A stretch of DNA of 50,087 bases from Bacteroidota bacterium (GCA_003164895.1 PLUL01000046.1:1-50087); one strand, 5' to 3'. Positions 1 to 9,490 are shown, counted from the first letter of the stretch. The notes: generated from the sequence alone by a model not told the origin. Translations and numbers: made by a program.

Positions 1-1604
1 GTTATACCGCCTTCTGGAATTAAAACAATATTTTTTTCCAATTGCGATTTAAAAGAGCTCTTGTCAAGTATCTGAACAGCTTCACTGTATTTTTTATAAC
101 CCGGAATTTCGGTATTTAAAGTATATTTTCCGGGAGGAAGAATGATAACATATTTTCCCGTAGAAGGATTGGGCATGTACGTTCCAAATTCATTTCCTGT
201 TTTTACATCTACTACAGAAATAAAAACATTCAATGAATCAACCGGTTTTGAAGGATCAGCACTTTTCACTTTTCCAGTAATGACGGTGGACTCCCCATCC
301 ACATCCAAAAAATTCAATCTGTAAATATCTAAATCTCCAAAACCGTCTTTTTTTCTTGCGGAAATGTATCCGTATTTTCCAGTTGCAGAAACACGAAAGT
401 TCATATCATCTTCAGGAGTATTAACAGGATAGCCCAGATTTTTCATATCTGTAAATTTGTTTTCTTTTTCATTCCATTGCGCATAAAAAATATCGTAACC
501 GCCCATGCTGTTGTGTCCCATCGAGGAGAAATACAAAGTTTTTCCATCGGGAGAAATGTTTGGAAAATCTTCGTTATATGGCGTATTAATGTCGGGACCA
601 AGATTTTGTGCCGGACTCCATTTATTGTTCGGCAAGCGTCTGCAAACATAAAGATCTGATCCGCCCAATCCGCCCGGACGAGTGCTGGCAAAATAAATTG
701 CATTTCCATCCGCAGTAATGGAAGCAGCTATTTCTTGTCCTTTTGTAGAATTTATTTGTTCATCCAAAATAATTGGCTCTTTGAAAGATTTATTTTTATC
801 TGCTTTTGAAATATAAATATCACCCGATCCCTGCAAATTATCGTAATAAATTAAAAGATATTCTCCGCTTGCAGAAAGTCCAACTGCTTCTTCATCTCCA
901 TTTTGATCATTTATAACTCTGCCGAGCGGTTTTGCTTTTGTGAATTGTCCGTCTTTTACTTTCGAATAATAAATTGTTGATCCCCAGGTTCCATCGGGAT
1001 TCTGAAAACCGGCAGGATCAGGTCGCTTTGTATTGAATATGATGAACGATTCATCCGCAGGAACAAAAGGAAAATAATCAGGGTATTCCGAATTAATATT
1101 TTTTCCAAGATTTTCGAAAGATACATTCACCGGATTTTTCATCAGTTCCTTTGCGTTGATGCAATATTGAATTTGCAGATCAGCATCTTTCAGATTTTCA
1201 GAACTTCCTTTTTTCTCCTGTTTGTATTGGGTGAAAGATTTTATTGCTTCATCAAATTTATAAGCATACTGATACGATCTTCCTAAAAGATATTTTGCTT
1301 CCGGCTCTGAAGTTTTATCTTGAATTTTTTCAAAATAAGTGCTTGCTTTGGTCTTGTCAATATCGGTATTCAAATAACACACGCCAATCCTGTAATTATA
1401 CTTTTCGTTATCAGCATCTTTTTTTATCAGAATAAGGTACTCATCCAACGCACCTTCAAAATTTCCGCTCTTGAAATTTTCATCAGCAAGTTTTATATCA
1501 CCTTTTGCAATAATTTTTTTCTGTTGAGGTTGCGCAAATAACGAAACACCAAACAAGCCAAAACAAAAAACACAATACAAAATGTATTTTAGAAATTTCA
1601 ACAT
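1..1604 (-). CDS. PorE-like OmpA/PD40/TPR envelope protein, 3' end cut by window edge
   Basis: Read on the minus strand, the frame is open from an ATG at 1604 to the window edge (about 534 codons seen). It starts with a signal peptide ending LFAQ, then a TPR-like helical part, several PD40 propeller blades (a GGYD-type blade near 480-510 and an FRVSATGKYGYIS-like blade near 400) and a carboxypeptidase-regulatory-like domain (STGKYVIILPPGKY near 120-160). The window ends where the OmpA peptidoglycan-binding domain should begin. The order TPR, propeller, CRD, OmpA is that of PorE of the type IX secretion system, which anchors it to peptidoglycan; that specific role here is inference, because such proteins are often multi-copy. 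A second in-frame ATG at 1616 sits almost on the predicted transcription start, so 1604 is preferred. Two paralogues follow at 2869 and 7400. Confidence 0.88.
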   Translation of the reverse strand, partial: MLKFLKYILYCVFCFGLFGVSLFAQPQQKKIIAKGDIKLADENFKSGNFEGALDEYLILIKKDADNEKYNYRIGVCYLNTDIDKTKASTYFEKIQDKTSEPEAKYLLGRSYQYAYKFDEAIKSFTQYKQEKKGSSENLKDADLQIQYCINAKELMKNPVNVSFENLGKNINSEYPDYFPFVPADESFIIFNTKRPDPAGFQNPDGTWGSTIYYSKVKDGQFTKAKPLGRVINDQNGDEEAVGLSASGEYLLIYYDNLQGSGDIYISKADKNKSFKEPIILDEQINSTKGQEIAASITADGNAIYFASTRPGGLGGSDLYVCRRLPNNKWSPAQNLGPDINTPYNEDFPNISPDGKTLYFSSMGHNSMGGYDIFYAQWNEKENKFTDMKNLGYPVNTPEDDMNFRVSATGKYGYISARKKDGFGDLDIYRLNFLDVDGESTVITGKVKSADPSKPVDSLNVFISVVDVKTGNEFGTYMPNPSTGKYVIILPPGKYTLNTEIPGYKKYSEAVQILDKSSFKSQLEKNIVLIPEGGI

Positions 1605-1622
1605 AGGATTTTTCATGAAAGA

Positions 1623-1650
1623 CAAATATATATGAAAAAGATATTCGCAA
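1623..1650 (-). promoter_or_regulatory. Bacteroidota-type promoter for the leftward PorE-like gene
   Basis: On the minus strand, TTG at 1650-1648 is followed by 17 bases and then TATATTTG at 1630-1623, a full match to the TAnnTTTG -7 box of the phylum. The predicted start of transcription is a few bases before the ATG at 1604. Matched by eye, so chance similarity in AT-rich DNA is possible. Confidence 0.5.
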
Positions 1651-1719
1651 TAGAAAAATACAGGTTCGGCACCAAATAGTTTTCAGACAAAATCTTTAGT
1701 AACCTCATTATCATTGCTG

Positions 1720-1749
1720 TTGCTTCTTTTCAAAAAAACTCTATTTTTG
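1720..1749 (+). promoter_or_regulatory. Bacteroidota-type promoter for the TPR gene
   Basis: TTG at 1720-1722, a 19-base spacer and TATTTTTG at 1742-1749 fit the -33 / -7 consensus (TTG, TAnnTTTG) closely. It lies 26 bases before the ATG at 1775 and is divergent from the promoter at 1623-1650. Confidence 0.55.
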
Positions 1750-1774
1750 TATGAATTCATAATTCCAATCAAAA

Positions 1775-2827
1775 ATGATGAGTAAATTATTCTTGTCTTT
1801 TACGTTTTTTGCACTACTTTTTTTAAATGCAAAATCACAAGACACGGTAAAAGTTTCCACCCTTGCCGGACTTGATAATAATGCCGAAAAATTCTACAAC
1901 AGCGGTATCAGTAAATTTGCTTCAAAAAATTTTCAGGGAGCTATTGCCGATTTTAATCAGGCAATTACGATGAACCCGAAATTCGACAAAGCATTTTATA
2001 ACCGCGGCATTGTAAAACTTGAAATGAAAGATGTTAAAGGAGCAATAGATGATTATTCACAAGCGATCACGCTAAACGATTCGTGCAGCACTTGCTATTT
2101 CAGTCGGGCTCAGGCAAAATATTCTTTGGGAGATAAAGCCGGAGCAGCTACCGATTATAGCAGCACAATCCAAAAAAATCCTAATCACGCACAAGCATAT
2201 TATTATCGCGGAGGAATTATGTTTGAACAAAAAGAATATAAAAGTGCGGTAACAGATTTTGATAATGCAATTCGGCTTAAACCGGATTATGCATATGCTT
2301 ACAATGATCGAGGCAGCGCAAAACGCGAGATGGAAGATTATGACGGTGCTGCTGCAGATTATAAAAAAGCTACTGAATTAAAACCCGATTTGGCTTTTGC
2401 ATATACAAATCTCGGAAGTGCGCTTCGCAAGAAAGAAGATTTTAAAGCCGCCATTTCTGCTTATGATCAGGCGATAAAAATAAAAGCAACTTATCTTTCG
2501 TATAATAATCGTGGCAGCGCGCGTTATGATGCTGAAGATTTTAAAGGCGCTATTGAAGATTTTACGAGCGCCATCAAACTTAAAAGCGATTATTCCATTG
2601 CTTACAACAATCGTGGTGCAGCAAAATTCAAATTGAAAGATTACAAAGGTGCTATTGAAGATTACGATAAAGCCATTCAATTGAATATTCAATACGGTTA
2701 TGCTTATCTTAATCGTGGAATGGCTAAAGAATTAATCCGCGACCAACAAGGCGCATGTAAAGATTGGCAGCAAGCTGTAACTCTTGGAATCGAACATGGA
2801 AAAACATATTTACAGGATTGCAAATAA
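1775..2827 (+). CDS. Secreted tetratricopeptide-repeat protein, nine TPR units
   Basis: 350 residues. A signal peptide (residues 1-21, ending NAKSQ) is followed by about nine 33-35-residue TPR units with the recurring pattern AYxNRGxAKxxxxDxxGAIxDYxxAIxLxP. The last unit ends in GACKDWQQAVTLG and a C-terminal Cys, a closing pattern also present in the 166-residue TPR protein at 16392. TPR arrays are protein-binding scaffolds; the partner is unknown. It is probably periplasmic. Two ATG codons are adjacent (1775 and 1778); the first is used here. It lies 41 bases before the PorE-like operon and may be co-transcribed with it, which would fit a scaffold role in the same envelope complex (inference). 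Confidence 0.9.
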   Translation: MMSKLFLSFTFFALLFLNAKSQDTVKVSTLAGLDNNAEKFYNSGISKFASKNFQGAIADFNQAITMNPKFDKAFYNRGIVKLEMKDVKGAIDDYSQAITLNDSCSTCYFSRAQAKYSLGDKAGAATDYSSTIQKNPNHAQAYYYRGGIMFEQKEYKSAVTDFDNAIRLKPDYAYAYNDRGSAKREMEDYDGAAADYKKATELKPDLAFAYTNLGSALRKKEDFKAAISAYDQAIKIKATYLSYNNRGSARYDAEDFKGAIEDFTSAIKLKSDYSIAYNNRGAAKFKLKDYKGAIEDYDKAIQLNIQYGYAYLNRGMAKELIRDQQGACKDWQQAVTLGIEHGKTYLQDCK

Positions 2828-2868
2828 TAAGTACGAAAAAAAATAAAATTAAATTAATTACAATTGAA

Positions 2869-5418
2869 ATGAAAAATAAAATCTGCGTAATCATAGTTTT
2901 TTTCATTGGAATAATTAATTCTTTTTCTCAAAATGTTGAATTCACAATAGACAATTTTCCCGGGAAAGAAGATTCTTTAAAAGTTGCCTTGAAAAATATT
3001 AAAAAGGGAGATGAATTATTCGATGCCGGCACTCAGGTTTATGGCAAAGCGCTTGAATACTATCTTAAAGCAAATAATTTTAATTCTGAAAATGCAGAAA
3101 TTAATTACAAACTTGGCGTGTGCTATATTTATTCCGCTTTCAAACAAAAAGCTCTCTTCAATCTTGAAAAAGCAAGCCGATTAAGCCCCGAAATGGTTTA
3201 TCCTCTCCTCTATTATAATCTTGGTCGTGCTTATCATTTACGAATGGAATGGAATAAAGCGATTGATAAATATTTAGAATATAAAAATTTTGTAGGAACG
3301 GATCAGGCAAAATTAGATGACATAGAAAAAAAGATACAGGAGTGCAAAAACGGAATGGTACTTATGAAAGATACTTTACGCTTCAGAAAACTTCCTGACT
3401 CACTTCGTTACAAAATCGAAAATCTTGGTCCTGCAATAAATTCTAAATATCCAGATTACCGTCCTGTAATTTCAGCCGATGAATCGGTTTTGTATTTCAC
3501 TTCACGAAGAGAAAATACCACTGGTGGAGGCGTTGATCCCGAAGATGGAAAATATTTTGAAGATATTTATGTTTCAACGAATGAAAATGGAAAATGGTCG
3601 GAAGCAAAAAACTTAGGCGATCCTATCAATAGATTTAATCAGCATGATGCTACCTGCGGACTTTCGGTAGATGGGCAAAAACTTTTTATCTACTTGGATG
3701 ATACTTACAGAGGAAGCGGAAATATTTACGAATGTCAACTTACCGGACATACTTGGTCTGAACCCAAAAAACTTCCTAAAACCATTAATTCAAAATATCA
3801 TGAATCATCGGCAAGTTTGTCTCACGATGGAAAAACACTTTATTTCTGCAGTGAAAATCCAAAAGACAACAAAGGACTTCCCGGCACACACGATATTTTT
3901 AAATCCACAAAAAATGAAAAAGGCGAATGGGGCGAACCGGAAAACCTTGGAGAGGTAATTAATACTCTCTATGATGAACGCACTGTATTTATTCATCCCG
4001 ATGGAAAAACGCTTTACTTTAGTTCTCAAGGACATAACAGCATGGGCGGATATGATTTATTTAAATCCATTTACAATGATTCGCTTAAAAAATGGTCAAC
4101 ACCGGTAAATCTCGGTTATCCTATAAATTCTCCTGATGATGATATTGATTTTGTAGTTTCTGCAAGCGGAAAACATGCTTACTATTCAACTATTCGTCCT
4201 GAAGGATTGGGCGAAAAAGATATTTACAGAATAACTTTACCAGCCGATACCACAGTTTATTTAACACTTATAAAAGGAAAAGTTACTGACGAAAGTGATA
4301 ATCCGGTAGGATCAAAAGTTGAAATCTATGATAACAAAACAGGGAAACTAATTTCCACACAGGAAGCTAACACTGCAACAGGAAAATTTTTGGTGTCACT
4401 TCCTTCTGGAAAAAATTATAAAATGAAAGTTACGGCAAAAGGATATGAAACTCACGAAGAAGATTTCAATGTCCCTAAAGGAGAAAAATTCAAGGAATTA
4501 GATGTAAACATCAAACTGAAACGCAAAGAACAATTGGTCGCAGTGGAAGGAGATGTAACCGATGAAAAAGGTAAAGGGCTTAAAGCTAAAATTGAAATCA
4601 TTAATAATGCAACCGGAGAAGTAATTGCCCGCACCACTGCAGATAAACTCGGAAAATATCTGGCAAAACTTAAAGCAGGCAAAAATTATGGTATCGTAGT
4701 TTCGGCTGATGGATATCTCTTCCAATCACTGAACATTGATATTCCTCCGGATAAAGATCACATGAAACTTCCACCTATCACGTTGAAGAAAATCGAGGCG
4801 GGAAAAAATATTGTTTTGAACAATATCTTTTTTGATTTCGGAAAAGCAACACTTAGCCCGTCTTCAAAACCAGAGTTGGATCGAGTTGCTACTGTGTTGA
4901 AAGATAATCCGAGTATGAAAATTGAAATTTCAGGTCATACTGATAATAAAGGATCGGCAACTTTCAATGTAAAACTTTCCGAGATGCGAGCAAAATCGGT
5001 GGTTGATTATCTCGTTACAAATGGAATTTCAAGTAACCGTTTAACCTATAAAGGTTATGGATTACTAAAGCCGATTGCATCTAATGAAACAGAGGAAGGC
5101 AGACAGCAAAACCGCAGAACCGAATTTAAAGTTACTGCTATTGATGAAAATGCTCAATCTACTCCTTCTGAAATTGATGACGCACAAAAGCTCATCGGTC
5201 ATGGCGAAACAAAAACAAAAACCGAAACTACAACGACAACATCTACGCCACCATCCAATTCAAATTTACCTGCTGAATTTCAATCGGCAGATAAAAATCA
5301 TGATGGAAAAATATCTGCAGATGAAATTGTTACTGTAATTGATGGTTTTTTTGATGGCACCAATGATTTCACTACAGAAAAAATTCATCGTTTAATTGAT
5401 TATTTCTTTGAACAATGA
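2869..5418 (+). CDS. PorE-like TPR/PD40/CRD/OmpA protein with C-terminal EF-hand
   Basis: 849 residues from the ATG at 2869, which begins a clean signal peptide (MKNKICVIIVFF..., ending SFSQ); the frame is open further upstream but without a signal sequence. Domains in order: TPR region about 25-165; five PD40 blades about 190-460 (ISADESVLYF, LSVDGQKLFIY, LSHDGKTLYF, IHPDGKTLYF, VSASGKHAYY); two CRD-like beta domains about 468-545 and 558-632; OmpA-C domain about 648-765 with GHTDNKGS and the closing NRRTEF; a Thr/Ser-rich linker; then a canonical EF-hand loop DKNHDGKISADE at 808-819. No lipobox is visible. The OmpA domain should bind peptidoglycan. The stop overlaps the next start (ATGA), implying translational coupling to the phosphatase. 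Confidence 0.93.
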   Translation: MKNKICVIIVFFIGIINSFSQNVEFTIDNFPGKEDSLKVALKNIKKGDELFDAGTQVYGKALEYYLKANNFNSENAEINYKLGVCYIYSAFKQKALFNLEKASRLSPEMVYPLLYYNLGRAYHLRMEWNKAIDKYLEYKNFVGTDQAKLDDIEKKIQECKNGMVLMKDTLRFRKLPDSLRYKIENLGPAINSKYPDYRPVISADESVLYFTSRRENTTGGGVDPEDGKYFEDIYVSTNENGKWSEAKNLGDPINRFNQHDATCGLSVDGQKLFIYLDDTYRGSGNIYECQLTGHTWSEPKKLPKTINSKYHESSASLSHDGKTLYFCSENPKDNKGLPGTHDIFKSTKNEKGEWGEPENLGEVINTLYDERTVFIHPDGKTLYFSSQGHNSMGGYDLFKSIYNDSLKKWSTPVNLGYPINSPDDDIDFVVSASGKHAYYSTIRPEGLGEKDIYRITLPADTTVYLTLIKGKVTDESDNPVGSKVEIYDNKTGKLISTQEANTATGKFLVSLPSGKNYKMKVTAKGYETHEEDFNVPKGEKFKELDVNIKLKRKEQLVAVEGDVTDEKGKGLKAKIEIINNATGEVIARTTADKLGKYLAKLKAGKNYGIVVSADGYLFQSLNIDIPPDKDHMKLPPITLKKIEAGKNIVLNNIFFDFGKATLSPSSKPELDRVATVLKDNPSMKIEISGHTDNKGSATFNVKLSEMRAKSVVDYLVTNGISSNRLTYKGYGLLKPIASNETEEGRQQNRRTEFKVTAIDENAQSTPSEIDDAQKLIGHGETKTKTETTTTTSTPPSNSNLPAEFQSADKNHDGKISADEIVTVIDGFFDGTNDFTTEKIHRLIDYFFEQ

Positions 5419-7397
5419 GAAAGTTTACGGTTTACGGTTTACGGTTTGCGGTTTGCAGTTTCTTTTTTTTGTTTTCACTAACAGAAAACTGGAAACTGGT
5501 AACAGGAAACTGTTTCGCTCAATCCATTCAGGAACTTGAATCAAAATTAAAATCAGCTTCTGCCGATGATAAACCCGGAATTCTTAATCAGCTATCCGAA
5601 GCATATCTTCAATCCAACGCAAGCAAAAGTATTGACTATGCTAATCAATCACTAAGTTTATCTAAACAAGGTGGAGATATTAACGAGGAAGCAGGTGCAG
5701 ATGTGAATCTTGGAAATGCGTATGTGCAAAACGGAAATGCATCAAAAAGCATCGGCTATTACCAAGATGCGATAAAAATATTTAATCAGTACAATCAACC
5801 TGCAAGTTCTGCTGTCATCTGGAATAAAATTGCCGATGCATATCTTGCTGCGCAGAAATATGCCGATGCATTTAATGCAGACTCAAAAGCATTGGATCTT
5901 TTCAAAAAAATAAATGATAAGAATGGCATAATGAATATGAATATTGACTTGGGCGATATTTGTTTTAAGCAGCAGAAATACGAAAGTTCCATTTCAAGTT
6001 ACAAGCAAGCACTGAAGATGGCGGAAGACGCAAAGAATGCAAAACAACAAGTAACTGTTTTAACCCGCATCAGCAGATCGTATAATGGCTGGGGAAATTA
6101 TGACGAAACCTACAAAACTCTGAATACTGCGTTTGAAATTGCAAAGAAAAATAATCTTACATCTGAAGCAAACTCCATTTCAAAAAATCTTGAAGTTGCC
6201 AAGCAAAACATGACCGGCTCCAAAACCGAATATGTTCAGCAAAAAGAAAAAGAAACCGAGCAACAGATAAAAACAAAAGAAGTGGAGATTACTTCTCTTT
6301 CGGCAGAGAAAATGAAATCTATGGAAGAAATTGAGCAATTGAGTGTGGAAGCGCAGAATAAAGAATTGAAAATAAAAAATCAGCAGGAAGAAATTATTAG
6401 AAAAAAACTGGAGGCGGATAAACAAGCCAAAGCAAATGAACTTTTGAAAAAAGAAAAAGAACTTAAAGACGTTGAACTTAACCAGCAGAAATGGATCATT
6501 TGGGGAGGCGTTGCGTTTTCTATTCTTTTACTTGCACTTATTTTTTATGTTTTTCTTGCCTACAGAAACAAAAAGAAAGCAAATATTGCTTTAACGGAAA
6601 AGAATGAAATTATCTCCAAACAGAAAGAACAGATAGAACAAAAAAATATGTTCATCACCGATAGTATTGATTATGCAAAAAGTATTCAGGAAGCAATTTT
6701 ACCTCCTATTGTTTCCATCGAAAAGTTCTTTCCAAAGTCATTTATTCTATATAAACCAAAAGATATTGTGAGCGGTGATTTTTACTGGACGCACGAAATT
6801 AATAACACCATTTTTATTGCGGCTGCGGATTGTACCGGACATGGTGTTCCGGGAGCATTCATGTCGCTGCTCGGATTTATTATGCTGAATGACATTGTAA
6901 AAACAATTGAGAATGCAAGTCCGGCAGAAATATTGACCGAAGTAAATACTCAACTCATGAACACGCTTCATCAAGACGGAGAACATTCTACAGGAAAATT
7001 CGGGATGGATATTGCATTGATAAAATATAATAAACTTACAAAAGAATTAATTTTTGCCGGTGCACATAACCCGCTTGTGATAATTAATGAAAGCGGAATA
7101 AATGAACTTAAATCGGATAAAGTTGCAATCGGTACAATCAAAACAACTTCTTTCAATAATCAAACGGTGCAAGTGAAGGAAGGAGATATGATATATATAT
7201 ATTCCGATGGCTATCCTGATCAGATTGGCGGAGAGAAAAGAAAAAAATTCCTTTCTTTTAATATGAAAGAACTTTTTGTTCAAATTCATACTATGAACAT
7301 GGATCAGCAAAAAAGCGAATTGGAGAAAAAGCACATGGAATGGCGCAGCAAAACAGATCAAACGGATGACATTCTCATAATCGGTTTAAAAGTATAA
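5415..7397 (+). CDS. Membrane PP2C-type phosphatase (SpoIIE/RsbU family) with periplasmic TPRs
   Basis: 660 residues. A signal peptide built largely from two DNA heptamer arrays comes first. TPR-like helices follow at about 40-265, then a Glu/Lys-rich coiled coil at 270-355 and one membrane helix at about 360-382 (starting WIIWGG). A short coiled-coil linker leads to the PP2C/SpoIIE domain at about 430-660. Metal-binding acidic residues are in place: D455 (SGDFYW), D472 (AADCTGHG), D598 (IYSDGY) and D651/D652 (TDDILI). Family knowledge: such proteins dephosphorylate Ser/Thr on signalling partners, classically anti-sigma-factor antagonists; no partner kinase is in this window. Placement between two PorE-like genes (ATGA overlap upstream, 2-base gap downstream) suggests that envelope state sensed by the TPRs is relayed to the cytoplasm (inference). 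Confidence 0.92.
   Translation: MRKFTVYGLRFAVCSFFFLFSLTENWKLVTGNCFAQSIQELESKLKSASADDKPGILNQLSEAYLQSNASKSIDYANQSLSLSKQGGDINEEAGADVNLGNAYVQNGNASKSIGYYQDAIKIFNQYNQPASSAVIWNKIADAYLAAQKYADAFNADSKALDLFKKINDKNGIMNMNIDLGDICFKQQKYESSISSYKQALKMAEDAKNAKQQVTVLTRISRSYNGWGNYDETYKTLNTAFEIAKKNNLTSEANSISKNLEVAKQNMTGSKTEYVQQKEKETEQQIKTKEVEITSLSAEKMKSMEEIEQLSVEAQNKELKIKNQQEEIIRKKLEADKQAKANELLKKEKELKDVELNQQKWIIWGGVAFSILLLALIFYVFLAYRNKKKANIALTEKNEIISKQKEQIEQKNMFITDSIDYAKSIQEAILPPIVSIEKFFPKSFILYKPKDIVSGDFYWTHEINNTIFIAAADCTGHGVPGAFMSLLGFIMLNDIVKTIENASPAEILTEVNTQLMNTLHQDGEHSTGKFGMDIALIKYNKLTKELIFAGAHNPLVIINESGINELKSDKVAIGTIKTTSFNNQTVQVKEGDMIYIYSDGYPDQIGGEKRKKFLSFNMKELFVQIHTMNMDQQKSELEKKHMEWRSKTDQTDDILIIGLKV
5423..5461 (+). 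repeat. Heptamer array GTTTACG x5 in a signal peptide
   Basis: Three exact GTTTACG units, then GTTTGCG and GTTTGCA, then a partial GTTT. It lies at codons 3-15 of the SpoIIE-type phosphatase and encodes FTVYGLRFAVC. The pattern is directly visible. Confidence 0.9.
5481..5515 (+). repeat. Heptamer array ACTGGAA-type x5 in a signal peptide
   Basis: Five consecutive 7-base units: ACAGAAA, ACTGGAA, ACTGGTA, ACAGGAA, ACTGTTT. They encode TENWKLVTGNC, just before the predicted cleavage site FAQ of the phosphatase. A T-rich stretch separates this array from the one at 5423. Confidence 0.85.
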
Positions 7398-7399
7398 CA

Positions 7400-9490
7400 A
7401 TGAAAAAACAATTTTCGTTACTCTCTGTAATCGTTTCACTTTTAATCTGTGAATCTGTGGCGTTTGCTCAGAACGTAGAATTTGAAAAGGCAAATTTCCC
7501 TGACAAAAAATCTGAACTTAAAGAAGCAAAAAGAAACATTGATGAAGGCGATGGATTCTATAGTAGATCAGAAGCGCCCAATAGCGACTTTGATTTGTAT
7601 CATTCTGCCATACCATTTTATCTCAAAGCAAATAATTTTAATCCAAACAATGCATTGCTTAATTATAAAATTGGTGTATGCTATATTAAGTCGGATGACA
7701 ACAGAGCCAAATCGCTTTCGTATCTTGAAAAGGCATTCAAATTAAATCCCGATGTCGAAAAAAACATTCACTACTATTTGGGAATTGCTTTTCACTTGAA
7801 CATGCAATTTGAAACTGCAATTAAAGAATTTCAAACTGCCAGAGGATTATTGAAAACTGACCAAAAGGGTGGTACGACTGATATTGATAAAAGAATTTCG
7901 GAGTGCAGAAATGGAATTGAACTGGTAAAAAATCCGGCTCTTGTTTTCATTGATAATGTTGGACCGGAAATTAATTCTCCTTACTCGGATTACTCACCTG
8001 TTATTTCTGCCGATGAATCAGTAATGATGTTCACTTCAAAAAGAAATTCTTCTACAGGATCAAAAATTGACCCCTTTAGAGATGAATATTTTGAAGATAT
8101 ATATATATCAACAAAGCAAAACGGAAAATGGTCAACCGCAACAAATATGGGTAAACCGATTAATACGGATGACCACGATGCAACGGTAGGACTTTCAGCA
8201 GACGGGCAAAAACTTTTCATCTATCTTGGCAACAAAGGCGGAGGAGATCTATTTGAATGTGACCTTAAAGGTTCTCAATGGGGAAAGCCGGAGAGTTTGG
8301 GTAAAAATATAAACAGCGATTCACATGAGCCGACCGCTTCCCTTTCTGCTGATGGCAAAACTCTTTATTTTGTAAGCAACCGACCAGGAGGATTTGGCGA
8401 CCACGATATTTACAAATCAACATGGGACGATAAAAAACAAAGATGGGGAGAAGCGCAAAATCTGGGACCCACCATTAATACTCCTTATAGTGAAAATTCA
8501 GCATTCATTCATCCTGATGGGAAAACTCTTTACTTCAGCAGTAAGGGACATAATTCCATGGGCGGTTTCGACATTTTTAAATCAGTATGGAATGAGAAAA
8601 CCCAAAAGTGGTCAACACCTGAAAACCTTGGCTATCCCATAAACACTTCCGATGATGATGTTTATTTTGTTCTTTCTGCCAACGGAAAACATGCTTATTA
8701 CTCTTCTTGCAAGGACGATAGTTACGGAGGCGAAGATATTTACATGGTAACATTCATTACTCCTAAAAATCCTGTATTGAGTACTGAGGATAATCTGCTT
8801 GCAAGTATAACAGAACCGGTAAAAGAAACTGAAATAGCAAAAGAAGTAGCTGTTCCCAGCGCCGCAGTTTCAATTTTGAAGGGAACTATTTTTGACGCTC
8901 TTGTAACAACAAAGATGCTCGAAGCCGATATTGAATTAGTTGACAACGGCTCCAATCAAGTTATCGCAACGTTCAAATCAAACAGCGCGACAGGAAAATA
9001 TTTAGTTTCTCTTCCTGCCGGAAAAAATTATGGCATCGCAGTTAAGAAAGAAGGATATTTATTTCACTCTGAAAATTTTGATATTCCCATGTCTGCCGTA
9101 TCTCAGGAATATGTGAAAGATATTGGACTGAATAATATTTCTGTCGGACAAAAAATTGTTCTGCGAAATATTTTCTTTGACTTTGCTAAAGCGACTCTCC
9201 GCCCTGAATCAACATCGGAACTTGAGCGGCTGATTAAACTCATGAGCGATGTTCCCACTCTGAAAATTGAAATTGGAGGGCATACCGACAGTAAAGGTTC
9301 AGATGAGTTGAACATGAAACTTTCTGCCAGCCGTGCGCAATCGGTGGTGGATTATCTTGCTTCGCATGGAATAGATAAAAGTCGTTTAACTTCCAAAGGT
9401 TATGGCAAAACAAAACCAATTGCCACAAACGATACTGACGAAGGAAGACAGTTGAATAGAAGAACGGAGTTTGAGATTAAGAGTAAATAA
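7400..9490 (+). CDS. PorE-like TPR/PD40/CRD/OmpA protein
   Basis: 696 residues. The signal peptide ends AFA-Q. A TPR region at about 30-165 precedes five PD40 blades at about 190-455 (ISADESVMMF, LSADGQKLFIY, LSADGKTLYF, IHPDGKTLYF, LSANGKHAYY). One CRD-like domain follows at about 505-575 and the OmpA-C domain at about 585-696 (IFFDFAKATL, GHTDSKGS, NRRTEFE). It is closely related to the 2869 gene but has one CRD instead of two and no EF-hand tail. Start at 7400 is 2 bases after the phosphatase stop, so it is the last gene of a three-gene operon. As a PorE-type protein it should sit at the outer membrane with its C-terminus on peptidoglycan; whether it serves type IX secretion is not shown by the sequence. 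Confidence 0.93.
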   Translation: MKKQFSLLSVIVSLLICESVAFAQNVEFEKANFPDKKSELKEAKRNIDEGDGFYSRSEAPNSDFDLYHSAIPFYLKANNFNPNNALLNYKIGVCYIKSDDNRAKSLSYLEKAFKLNPDVEKNIHYYLGIAFHLNMQFETAIKEFQTARGLLKTDQKGGTTDIDKRISECRNGIELVKNPALVFIDNVGPEINSPYSDYSPVISADESVMMFTSKRNSSTGSKIDPFRDEYFEDIYISTKQNGKWSTATNMGKPINTDDHDATVGLSADGQKLFIYLGNKGGGDLFECDLKGSQWGKPESLGKNINSDSHEPTASLSADGKTLYFVSNRPGGFGDHDIYKSTWDDKKQRWGEAQNLGPTINTPYSENSAFIHPDGKTLYFSSKGHNSMGGFDIFKSVWNEKTQKWSTPENLGYPINTSDDDVYFVLSANGKHAYYSSCKDDSYGGEDIYMVTFITPKNPVLSTEDNLLASITEPVKETEIAKEVAVPSAAVSILKGTIFDALVTTKMLEADIELVDNGSNQVIATFKSNSATGKYLVSLPAGKNYGIAVKKEGYLFHSENFDIPMSAVSQEYVKDIGLNNISVGQKIVLRNIFFDFAKATLRPESTSELERLIKLMSDVPTLKIEIGGHTDSKGSDELNMKLSASRAQSVVDYLASHGIDKSRLTSKGYGKTKPIATNDTDEGRQLNRRTEFEIKSK
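7444..7459 (+). repeat. Octamer repeat AATCTGTG x2 in a signal peptide
   Basis: Two exact adjacent AATCTGTG units in the signal-peptide region of the PorE-like gene, encoding part of LLICESVAF. Only two copies, but the same style as the longer arrays in this window. Confidence 0.6.

Noticed and set aside
2764-2868. Longer start for the PorE-like gene at 2869
   Set aside because: The extension overlaps the TPR gene, has no signal peptide, and the ATG at 2869 begins a textbook signal sequence. The same reasoning was used to shorten ftsY, tamB, tsaD, the transaldolase, the VWA gene, the flavoprotein, the helicase and the subtilase.
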